From: RGIG4708 sp045633845
GTDB lineage: Bacteria; Bacillota; Clostridia; UMGS1810
Assembly: GCA_045633845.1 (NCBI GenBank)
Contig: JAZQZC010000034.1
Span: 1-20,656 of the forward strand
Direction of reading: 5' to 3'
DNA length: 20,656 bases
Of this stretch, positions 7,943-14,801 are shown in pieces; the first letter of the stretch is position 1; every line of letters starts with the position of its first letter. The notes beneath the pieces are model-generated. The model saw only the letters and a program-made list of their open reading frames with translations, searched no databases and was not told where the DNA came from. The translations under genes and the position numbers were made by a program.

Positions 7943-8290
7943 ATGACAAAAATAACATACAGCATTGGCAAAAAAGTAACTGTTGAAATAAGCGGACATG
8001 CAAATGCACAACGCAAAAACGGAGCAGATTTGTGCTGCGCCGCAGAGTCTATGCTTGCCTATACACTTATCGACACAATCGGCAGGCTCAACCTGCCAAA
8101 ATATAATATTTGTGTGAGCGACGGGTATGTTTATATCAGCTTTAACTTTGCAGGACTGCGCAGCTTTTCGGCGGTGGCGGCAGTAAAAACTGTGATAAAC
8201 GGATTTGAATTGCTTAAAAGTAAATACCCTGATAATGTGTCGGTACAAAAGGTAAAGGAGGTAATTAAAAATGAACAAGTTTTCCATTGA
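7943..8290 (+). CDS. Prp-type cysteine protease (YsxB family)
   Basis: 115-aa protein with the Prp signature: SGHA (His19), then D-L-C-C-A at 29-33, equivalent to the DIVCA block, so Cys32 is the probable nucleophile and His19 its partner. In Firmicutes, Prp normally trims the N-terminus of ribosomal protein L27, and in staphylococcal phage 80alpha the host enzyme also trims phage head proteins. Here the gene lies directly after a portal gene rather than between rplU and rpmA, so this is more likely a phage-type paralogue that processes a structural protein (inference). It has a strong aggagg site overlapping the portal stop, and its last 20 bases overlap the next gene. Confidence 0.75.
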   Translation: MTKITYSIGKKVTVEISGHANAQRKNGADLCCAAESMLAYTLIDTIGRLNLPKYNICVSDGYVYISFNFAGLRSFSAVAAVKTVINGFELLKSKYPDNVSVQKVKEVIKNEQVFH

Positions 8291-10526
8291 GCTTGCAAAC
8301 GGAATTTCGTATGCAAAACCATATATAAATAAGTTCAGTGATGGCTTTGACACAATTGAATTTGTACTTGATAATAATGATAGCTTTAGCGAATGCACAT
8401 TTGCAGTGGTATACTCCTTTTGCGGCAAAACAGGTATGAGCATACAGGAGGGCGGTAGCCTTGAAAAAACCGTTGATGACGAAAGCAACAAAATTATGCT
8501 TACCTGGAGCCTTGGCACAAGCATAAGCTGCGACAGCGGAGTTGTAATATATCAGGTGGTGGCATACACCTCAGATGATGACGGAGCTGCTTCGGCAATA
8601 TGGTACTCACCACAGGGCAGAATTACCGTGGGCGAAAGTGTTGATACAACAGAATATGAGACTATGCACATAGGCGCAGAGCCTTCACTGGTGCAGCAGC
8701 TTATGGCTGCCATTAACAACACACAAAATAATATTGCAGATGTAAGCACAAGATGCGATGAAAATGCAAAAAGCATTTTGGCATCCGAAACAGAGATAGC
8801 AGAGCTTTCAGACAGTGTGGTAACAATAAATTCTGACATTGGTATTTTGTCTGAAAAAACCAAAACAAATGCAGATGCCATTTGGTCAAATGCATCAGGT
8901 ATAGCGCAATTGTCGGGCAGGGTTGATACAAATGCAGCGGCTATTTCGTCAAATGCATCAGATATTGTGCAATTGTCGGGAAGGGTTGACACAAATGCAG
9001 CGGGTATTGCAACAAATTCATCAGATATTGCGCAATTATCGGGCAAGATTGACACAAATGCAGACAGTATTATGGCAAACACAGTAAGTATTTCGCAATT
9101 ATCCACTAAAGTGGATGAAGGCAATTTAGAGCTTAAAACAGACATCGGTAATATAAAAAATGACATTTCGGGAATTAATGATGAGATGGAGCAAATAACA
9201 ACAGATATAAATTTATCTGTAGCGTCTGTTTCTCAAAAAACACAGCAAAATTCTGAGGGCATTGCTCAAAATAAATCAGATATTGCAGATGTTGACAGTA
9301 GATTAATTGAGTGTGCTGCGACGGGTGAAGGTATATCTTTAACAGACGGCTCTAACTCAAAACTAAGAGGTTTAAAAATATTTGGAAAAACAACGCAGGC
9401 AGAAAGTCCTACACCCGAATCTCCTCAAACACTTAATAGTATCGGCGATGGCGGAAGCACAGATATAAACATATGCGGCAAAAACTTTGTTAACTGGGAG
9501 TCGGATATAAATGTCAGCGTATCAGGTCTGACGCTTTCTGGGCAAAAAGGTTGCTCGAGCCTTGTTATAAACGGAACCAGCACCGCAGTGAACTATCAGA
9601 CAATTACCCCGGGAACTAAAATGTTACCTGCAGGTACATATACTGCATCTGTAAACGGGCTGAATGTTATAGACAATCAGTTCGACAGATACTATATTGT
9701 TGATGTGGATAAGGATGAGGTTATGGTCAATCTTATTATGTCAAATTCGCCACAAACCTTTACTTTGACCAAGGCTACACCGATAAGGATAAGTTTTGTG
9801 TTTCAGCAAAACAGTGTGTACAACAACAAAACAATTAATATTCAGATTGAAAGGGGTTCATCAGCAACACAATATGAGCCGTATGTTAAACACCAGTCAA
9901 TTGCTTTGGAAACACCAAATGGTTTGTCGGGTATTATGCTGCCTGCGTCGGCAGGCGCAGCTTACGCAAACTACATAGATTCAAATGGAAAAAGATGGGT
10001 TTGTGATGAAGTAGACTTTGCACGAGGCGTGTATATTAAAAGGGTACAACGAACACAGGTAACAATCGGTCAATGTGTAACGCTGTCCAGTGGTCATATG
10101 GGAGGAGTGTTTACTACTCCAGACAAAGCAAGACTTGCCGCAGTTGGGGCGTTGTTTGAAAAAACAAAATACCTTATTGCAGGTGGAGCGTCACAATTTG
10201 CTACGGGATTGGTATATGAAAACATCAGTAATTTTGTACTCATAGGTACGGAAACAGATACGTTAGATACCTTAAAATCCAAATATGATGGCTCTGAGGC
10301 AGTATATGTGCTGGCTGAGCCTGTTGAAATACCACTGACGGATGAACAAATTGCCGCTTACAAGGCACTGCACACAAATATGCCGACTACAAATATTTAC
10401 AATATTGATGGTGCAAATATTGAGGTTGGATATGCGGCTGATACAAAAAATTATATTAATAACAAATACGAAAGCAGAATTGCAGCACTTGAATCTGCAA
10501 TTATATCATTAGGAGGTAATGTATAA
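8271..10526 (+). CDS. Phage tail fibre or baseplate-tip protein with coiled-coil stalk
   Basis: 751 aa. Residues 1-120 form a beta-rich head resembling phage baseplate-upper/fibre N-termini. Residues about 140-345 are a long heptad-like stalk that includes four 21-residue repeats (198-281). After residue 350 a beta-rich distal part begins with GEGISLTDGSNSKLRGL and a Pro/Thr/Ser linker (SPTPESPQTL), as often seen in phage receptor-binding proteins. The C-terminus returns to a short helix (NNKYESRIAALESAI) that may trimerise. The start at 8271 has an ideal aaaggagg site (8254-8261) and overlaps the protease gene. The probable role is host-surface or glycan attachment. The exact family cannot be named from sequence alone. 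Confidence 0.7.
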   Translation: MNKFSIELANGISYAKPYINKFSDGFDTIEFVLDNNDSFSECTFAVVYSFCGKTGMSIQEGGSLEKTVDDESNKIMLTWSLGTSISCDSGVVIYQVVAYTSDDDGAASAIWYSPQGRITVGESVDTTEYETMHIGAEPSLVQQLMAAINNTQNNIADVSTRCDENAKSILASETEIAELSDSVVTINSDIGILSEKTKTNADAIWSNASGIAQLSGRVDTNAAAISSNASDIVQLSGRVDTNAAGIATNSSDIAQLSGKIDTNADSIMANTVSISQLSTKVDEGNLELKTDIGNIKNDISGINDEMEQITTDINLSVASVSQKTQQNSEGIAQNKSDIADVDSRLIECAATGEGISLTDGSNSKLRGLKIFGKTTQAESPTPESPQTLNSIGDGGSTDINICGKNFVNWESDINVSVSGLTLSGQKGCSSLVINGTSTAVNYQTITPGTKMLPAGTYTASVNGLNVIDNQFDRYYIVDVDKDEVMVNLIMSNSPQTFTLTKATPIRISFVFQQNSVYNNKTINIQIERGSSATQYEPYVKHQSIALETPNGLSGIMLPASAGAAYANYIDSNGKRWVCDEVDFARGVYIKRVQRTQVTIGQCVTLSSGHMGGVFTTPDKARLAAVGALFEKTKYLIAGGASQFATGLVYENISNFVLIGTETDTLDTLKSKYDGSEAVYVLAEPVEIPLTDEQIAAYKALHTNMPTTNIYNIDGANIEVGYAADTKNYINNKYESRIAALESAIISLGGNV
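8862..9113 (+). repeat. Four 63-bp in-frame tandem repeats
   Basis: Four consecutive units of 63 bases (8862-8924, 8925-8987, 8988-9050, 9051-9113) encode 21-residue repeats of the form D-T-N-A-x-x-I-x-x-N-x-x-x-I-x-Q-L-S-x-x-V. Each unit equals three heptads, consistent with a trimeric coiled coil. Units 2 and 3 are nearly identical at the DNA level and unit 4 is the most diverged, so the array probably grew by duplication and may still vary in copy number. Confidence 0.85.
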
Positions 10527-10732
10527 TGTTTAATTTTAAAGAATTTGTAAAATCAGGATTAATAAAAGCTGTAGGTAATATGGCTGATTATCAGGTTATT
10601 TTAAATGCGGCGGCATGGCACGATAAAGGCGTACTCGATGAAAATGACCTTGCAGAAATTCAGAATGTCATAAACGCTCAGTATCAGGCAGAGGAATCTG
10701 AGCAGGAATTTACCGCAACCGAAAGTGAGTGA
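10526..10732 (+). CDS. Small phage-type protein, function unknown
   Basis: 68 aa, with no family recognised with certainty. The sequence is amphipathic and probably helical, with an acidic C-terminal tail (EESEQEF..TESE). Its position, between a fibre gene and an endolysin gene, is where XkdX-like small proteins occur in Firmicutes phages. Translation is supported by aggagg at 10511-10516. Its ATG overlaps the fibre stop by one base, and its stop overlaps the GTG of the next frame, so the three genes are translationally linked. Confidence 0.65.
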   Translation: MFNFKEFVKSGLIKAVGNMADYQVILNAAAWHDKGVLDENDLAEIQNVINAQYQAEESEQEFTATESE

Positions 10733-11484
10733 TTGGTATGATTAAAACTTACAGCTTAAAAAAAGACGGCTCCAAAAGATTATCACAAAATTTTATGGTA
10801 TCAGAGTTTGCCTGCAAGGATGGCAGCGACAAGGTGCTTGTTGATACTGCTCTTGTTGATGCTTTGCAAAAAATCAGTGACCATTTCGGCAGAGCGGTAA
10901 CAATAAATTCCGCTTATCGAAACGCCGCCTACAATGCAAAAATCGGCGGTGTATCAAACAGGCAGCACGTTAAAGGCACTGCTGCTGATATTGTTGTGCA
11001 GGGAGTAACACCCCTTGCAGTTGCACAGTATGCAGAATACATAATGCAGGGTAGCGGTGGTATTGGTCAGTACAGCAGCTTTACACACATCGACACAAGA
11101 GCAAATCGTTCACGCTGGACAAACTTTGGCTGTGAAAAGGTTGTGTCGGGGTTTGCGGGATATACCGAACCACAAAAAGAACTCACAACAGTAAATGACA
11201 TTGTGTGGGAGCTGCATCACAGGGGAATTATAACAAATAAATCTTTGTGGCTTGGTAAGCTCAAAACAAACGATAATGCATACCATCTTGCTAAAAAGGC
11301 TGCAAATATGACAGTAAATGCAGACAAGCCAAAGGCTCTTACGAGTGTTAATGATATAGTGTGGGAACTCAACCACAGAGGTATTATGACCGATAAAAAG
11401 CTTTGGCTCAAAATACTTGAAAATGGTACAGATTTATATTGGCTTGCATGCAAAATATGCAATAATACGAAAAATAAAGGGTGA
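10729..11484 (+). CDS. M15-type peptidoglycan endopeptidase (phage endolysin)
   Basis: The 251-aa product has a zinc D,D-peptidase domain of the M15 kind. INSAYRN (59-65) is followed by H80-x6-D87 (QHVKGTAAD) and H120 in THIDTR, which give the His/Asp/His metal ligands. In phages such enzymes cut peptide cross-links of the cell wall during lysis. The C-terminal third contains two copies of a roughly 42-residue module, LT[TS]VNDIVWEL[HN]HRGI...LWL (152-193 and 204-245), probably wall-binding. No signal peptide is seen, so export would depend on the holin encoded downstream. The start is uncertain: GTG at 10729 or ATG at 10738, neither with a strong ribosome binding site, which suggests coupling to the preceding gene. 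Confidence 0.85.
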   Translation: MIGMIKTYSLKKDGSKRLSQNFMVSEFACKDGSDKVLVDTALVDALQKISDHFGRAVTINSAYRNAAYNAKIGGVSNRQHVKGTAADIVVQGVTPLAVAQYAEYIMQGSGGIGQYSSFTHIDTRANRSRWTNFGCEKVVSGFAGYTEPQKELTTVNDIVWELHHRGIITNKSLWLGKLKTNDNAYHLAKKAANMTVNADKPKALTSVNDIVWELNHRGIMTDKKLWLKILENGTDLYWLACKICNNTKNKG

Positions 11485-11488
11485 TTTT

Positions 11489-11713
11489 ATGTCTAATAAC
11501 AAAGGAAAATTTAGTAAGCACATTGTTATTTCAATAATAATTGCAAATGTTGCATTTACAATTGCTGTATTGTTAGCTTTCTTAAAAACAAGTACGGAGC
11601 CTTCAACTCTTATAGGAAGTTGGTTTGCATTTACAACAGTAGAATTATGGAGCCTTGCATCAATAAAAAAGACAAAAGAAAATAACAAGAACGGAGGTAA
11701 TTACGATGGTTGA
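11489..11713 (+). CDS. Small two-helix membrane protein, possible holin partner
   Basis: 74 aa. Two predicted membrane helices are visible, about residues 11-32 (IVISIIIANVAFTIAVLLAF) and 41-58 (LIGSWFAFTTVELWSLAS), followed by a Lys/Asn-rich tail. The size, topology and place next to an endolysin and a holin suggest a second holin, an antiholin or a lysis accessory protein (inference). The ATG at 11489 is preferred over the earlier frame opening at 11417, because aaagggtga lies 6-8 bases upstream and the extension would run through the endolysin gene. It overlaps the next gene by eight bases. Confidence 0.7.
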   Translation: MSNNKGKFSKHIVISIIIANVAFTIAVLLAFLKTSTEPSTLIGSWFAFTTVELWSLASIKKTKENNKNGGNYDG

Positions 11714-12011
11714 ATTTATTATTAAAATTGTTATTCCTGTACTCTGTACAATACTTACAGTGTATATAATTCCTATACTTAAAGAGAAAAAATTGTATAG
11801 TGCAGTTGTAATTGCTGTAAATGCCGCAGAACAAATATACAAAGAAAGCGGTATGGGCAAAGAAAAATTTGCTTATGTAAAGGAATGGATAAAGAAAAAA
11901 TTTAAGGTTAATGATGAAGATTTAAAAAACATTATTGAAAGTGCAGTATATGAGATTAATAAGGGAAAAATGATTACAAAAAATACTGTTTATAATGTTT
12001 GTAAAGAGTGA
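11706..12011 (+). CDS. Phage holin, LL-H family
   Basis: 101 aa. One N-terminal membrane helix (residues 3-25) is followed by a conserved soluble part, VNAAEQIYKESGMGKEKFAYVKEWI..FKVNDEDLKNIIESAVYEIN, which is the characteristic layout of the LL-H holin family. Holins make the membrane lesion that releases the endolysin. A ggagg site at 11693-11697 sits 8 bases before the ATG. It is the last gene of the cassette and is followed by a terminator. Confidence 0.85.
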   Translation: MVEFIIKIVIPVLCTILTVYIIPILKEKKLYSAVVIAVNAAEQIYKESGMGKEKFAYVKEWIKKKFKVNDEDLKNIIESAVYEINKGKMITKNTVYNVCKE

Positions 12012-12063
12012 TAAAATAATGTTTTAAAATAGTTTAATAACTTATTTTATTGGATAAGTATTG

Positions 12064-12116
12064 AAAAAACTGTGTAAAAAGCATATAATTAATTTGCTGA
12101 ATACACAGTTTTTTTA
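12064..12116 (+). terminator. Terminator of the phage-derived cassette
   Basis: aaaaaactgtgta (12064-12076) pairs with tacacagtttttt (12102-12114) across a 25-base loop and ends in a T-rich tract. It lies 52 bases after the holin stop, the expected place for the end of the + strand transcript. Confidence 0.7.
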
Positions 12117-12119
12117 TTT

Positions 12120-12512
12120 TGCGTGTGAATTTTTCGCAATTTGCGCGTTTTGCTACAACAGGTCGTTTTTTGGTTTTCACGTTTAAAATAGATGTAAAAT
12201 CTTTTTTGTTGTGTTTTACAAGTTTCATCGATGAGATTTATCAGTGACATTTATACAAACAAACTCGCCAAAGCGAGTTTGTACCATACTTCTTCCTTAT
12301 TCACTACCGTGTACCCTTTAGGGTATTACTTATTACTTGCCAAAAATCGACAAGCTTTTTTAGGGAAAAGGGAATAGTGAATATGTAAGAGTACAAAAAA
12401 CGACAACTTTCAAAAGAAAATTGTCGTTTCTTTTTGGCTTTCACGTTCATAACAGATGCAACTTTTGAGTCCAAGGCACATTTGTAAAATATTGATAGAG
12501 AACAAAGGCGTT
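12120..12512. repeat. Gene-free repeat region between cassette and sugar operon
   Basis: No gene is supported. Contents are: a perfect 10-bp hairpin acaaactcgc/gcgagtttgt (12259-12282); inverted repeats tattcacta (12299-12307) and tagtgaata (12373-12381) enclosing a tacccttt/agggta hairpin; and two diverged direct copies of about 40 bases, near 12164-12203 and 12422-12465, sharing gtcgttt..ttggNtttcacgtt..agatgNaa. Read on the - strand both copies encode similar peptides, TSILNVKTKKR and ASVMNVKAKKKR. The stretch looks like accumulated repeat or mobile-element debris. Confidence 0.5.
12394..12431 (-). terminator. Terminator of the glycyl radical operon
   Basis: On the - strand aaacgacaa (12429-12421) pairs with ttgtcgttt (12406-12398) and runs into a T-tract (12400-12394). 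It lies about 80 bases after the end of the last - strand gene. The + strand also shows a T-rich tail, so it could work in both directions. Confidence 0.7.
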
Positions 12513-13532
12513 TTATGCAAAACATTCTATAATTGTAATCTCGCCTTTTATTGTATAATTCTTTCTTGCAATATCCGGCAAAAGGAAATAATCTCCTTTT
12601 TTCAACTTTCTGCTGAAATCATTTCCAGAAATCACACCGCTTCCGTCTGTTATAACATATATGCCTGCACTTTTGTCAGGTATATATTCTCCGTCCCGAA
12701 GTGTAATTTTGTTTATGTTAAAATTTTCTGACTGCTTCTTTCCAATAACTTCTTCAACCTTTACCTTTTCTTCATCTATAATACATAATGGTGTCGTTTT
12801 CACTTGGTTTATTGGTTCAAAGTTAAAGCAATCAAGCGCCGTTTCTTTATCGAGACCTATATACATATCATTGTAAGTAAGTGCAGTTTCTCCGCACCAA
12901 TATTCTGGTTGAATTGTAAAGTCTGTCGGTTCTTGAACTTCAAGTATAAGGCATCCTGCCCCAATAGCGTGAACTGCTTTTGCAGGGACAAGAATTACAT
13001 CTCCAGGCTCAACATCGTGCCTTACAAGAAGTCTTTCCATAGCATACTTGTCATTTTTGCTTTCCTCGATAGCCTTAGAGAACTGTTCTTTGGTTACACC
13101 GTCTTTAAACCCAAAATAAATACAACCACCTTCTCTTTTATCAAGGACAATCCAACTCTCTTCTTTTCCGTGTTCGCTGTTAAAATATTTTCTTGAAAAC
13201 GCTTTGTCGGGATGAGCCTGAACTGGGAGTCTTATTGCACTGTCTAAATATTTTACAAGTATTCCGATTTCTTTTTTATCGCCCAAAATTTCTTTAGGAA
13301 ATTCTTTTATAAGGTCATCAAGGAATTTATCTGTTCCCTCAACTACGGAAACACCCGCTTTTTCAGGTTCTCCTGTAACAGGAAGCGCCTGAACAGACGA
13401 TGCAATCCATTCTTCCGGATAAAAACCATCCGCCGAACCATCATTAACAAAACTACCTAAAAGCTTTCCGCCTGTATATACACGGTAAACTCTGTTTTTT
13501 TCAAAAAACAGTGGCTTTTCATATATTTTCAT
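12513..13532 (-). CDS. Mannose-6-phosphate isomerase-like sugar isomerase (type I)
   Basis: 339-aa cupin metalloenzyme of the class I phosphomannose isomerase family, which interconverts an aldose phosphate and a ketose phosphate. Likely zinc ligands are in QAHPDK (Gln105, His107), the KEES block (123-126) and VHAIGAG (His188). Classical ManA links mannose-6-phosphate with fructose-6-phosphate. In this operon with a glycyl radical enzyme and a sugar kinase, the true substrate may be another sugar phosphate, so manA is not assigned. The ATG has a gaggat ribosome binding site inside the end of the kinase gene, and the two genes overlap by 14 bases. It is the last gene of the operon. Confidence 0.8.
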   Translation of the reverse strand: MKIYEKPLFFEKNRVYRVYTGGKLLGSFVNDGSADGFYPEEWIASSVQALPVTGEPEKAGVSVVEGTDKFLDDLIKEFPKEILGDKKEIGILVKYLDSAIRLPVQAHPDKAFSRKYFNSEHGKEESWIVLDKREGGCIYFGFKDGVTKEQFSKAIEESKNDKYAMERLLVRHDVEPGDVILVPAKAVHAIGAGCLILEVQEPTDFTIQPEYWCGETALTYNDMYIGLDKETALDCFNFEPINQVKTTPLCIIDEEKVKVEEVIGKKQSENFNINKITLRDGEYIPDKSAGIYVITDGSGVISGNDFSRKLKKGDYFLLPDIARKNYTIKGEITIIECFA

Positions 13533-14799
13533 AATTAACTATCCTCTCAGCATCTTCAATAGTATTATATTTTCCGCAGGATACAAGGGCAAACAATGCA
13601 GCCCCAACAGCCGCTTCTTCTGAATATATAGGGATTTGCATTTTCATATTGAACTTTTCTTCAAATATTTTTTTAAGTGCGCAATTTTTTCTTATTCCGT
13701 TCCCTGTTCCTACAAGCCTTGTGCATTTTATATTTACTTTAATATACATTTCATAAAGCTCATTGCATATACCTTCAAGGCAACTGTAAATAAGATTTGC
13801 AGGTGTGAAATTATCTTCTGATATGTTTGTTACAGATGCCTTTTTGTCAGGATTTTCTCTGTTCCCACTAAAAAGCGTATTAAATATCATATCAGTTTTA
13901 TCACAATTTGCGATTGTCTCTGCCATTTCGCCATAAACAGAATCCTTTTTTATACCCAACATTTCTGCAGTTTGCAAAAAGAATTTCTCAAGTATGGCAT
14001 AGGCTCTTCCACCACAAAGCGAGCTTCCAACAAGGATATTTTTGTCCTCATTAAACGGTCTTGTTTCAAGACCATCCACACTTCTTTGTGCAACAAGCGA
14101 AATCTGACTTCCGGTCCCTACATTACAAAGTACAGTATCTCTGTCGCATCCGCCACCTATAAAACTTGCCTGGTTATCACCTATGGCAACACTCACGGGA
14201 ATATTTTGATAGTAGCCTGCCTTTACCGCTTTGTCAGTAATTTCGGGGTGCATATCATCTTTTAATGTAAAAGTTTTTGTTTCTAAATCAAATTTACCGA
14301 AGCTCGCGGCATCCGATGTATGCACAAGTGCTTTTTTTCTCTTTGTGAGATGCATTACCACATAGTCATGAATTGTGCAAAAACCTGATGCATTCTCGGG
14401 AATAAGTCCGTTTTTCCTGTTGTAAAAATGAGTGGTATTTCCATATCCCGTATGGGAGTTAATATGTTGTGCATAAGTTTTGTCATCAAGATAAAGATTA
14501 CCTCTTCCGTCTTGCCATGTGTATAACGGACTTACTGCATTGCCGTTATTATCATAATACAAAATCCCATGCATCTGTCCTGTAACTCCGATTGCATCAA
14601 CTTCATCTGTAGACAATTCTGCAAGTATTTCATCTATTTTTGCTATTATAAGTTCAGGCGACTGTATTTTCTCCCACTCTTCACCCTTTAACCATGTATC
14701 ATTACTCTTATTTACAACCTTTTCTATAGTTCCCGTTGCGCTGACCATAAGTATTCCGCAAATTGTTGTTGTTCCTATGTCAAGTCCTATCGTGTACAT
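13519..14799 (-). CDS. FGGY-family carbohydrate kinase, sedoheptulokinase-like
   Basis: 426 aa, using ATP to phosphorylate a sugar or polyol. Motifs seen: GLDIGTTT (5-12) at the phosphate-binding edge, GVTGQMHG (71-78) and TWQDGRG (94-100) in the substrate domain, GDNQAS (207-212) with catalytic Asp208, and NVGTGSQ (226-232) in the ATP domain. The MHG plus TWQDGR combination resembles sedoheptulokinases and xylulokinases more than glycerol kinases. At 426 aa it is shorter than typical xylulokinases (about 490-500 aa). The start lies two bases after the glycyl radical enzyme stop, using a ggaggg site inside that gene, so translation is coupled. The substrate is probably a ketose or a radical-enzyme product (inference). 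Confidence 0.8.
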   Translation of the reverse strand: MYTIGLDIGTTTICGILMVSATGTIEKVVNKSNDTWLKGEEWEKIQSPELIIAKIDEILAELSTDEVDAIGVTGQMHGILYYDNNGNAVSPLYTWQDGRGNLYLDDKTYAQHINSHTGYGNTTHFYNRKNGLIPENASGFCTIHDYVVMHLTKRKKALVHTSDAASFGKFDLETKTFTLKDDMHPEITDKAVKAGYYQNIPVSVAIGDNQASFIGGGCDRDTVLCNVGTGSQISLVAQRSVDGLETRPFNEDKNILVGSSLCGGRAYAILEKFFLQTAEMLGIKKDSVYGEMAETIANCDKTDMIFNTLFSGNRENPDKKASVTNISEDNFTPANLIYSCLEGICNELYEMYIKVNIKCTRLVGTGNGIRKNCALKKIFEEKFNMKMQIPIYSEEAAVGAALFALVSCGKYNTIEDAERIVNYENI

Positions 14800-14801
14800 C
14801 T

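Noticed and set aside
8862..9113. CRISPR-like array
   Set aside because: The units are contiguous, in-frame coding repeats without spacers.
6159..12011. Complete prophage
   Set aside because: No integrase, terminase, capsid, tail-tube or repressor genes are present between the flanking host genes.
12034..12228. 64-aa - strand frame with NVKTKKRPVV peptide
   Set aside because: No ribosome binding site, and it reads into the cassette terminator. Kept only as part of a repeat observation.
12304..12525. 73-aa - strand frame after the isomerase gene
   Set aside because: It overlaps the operon terminator and repeats; the similarity to the neighbouring frame is explained by a direct repeat.
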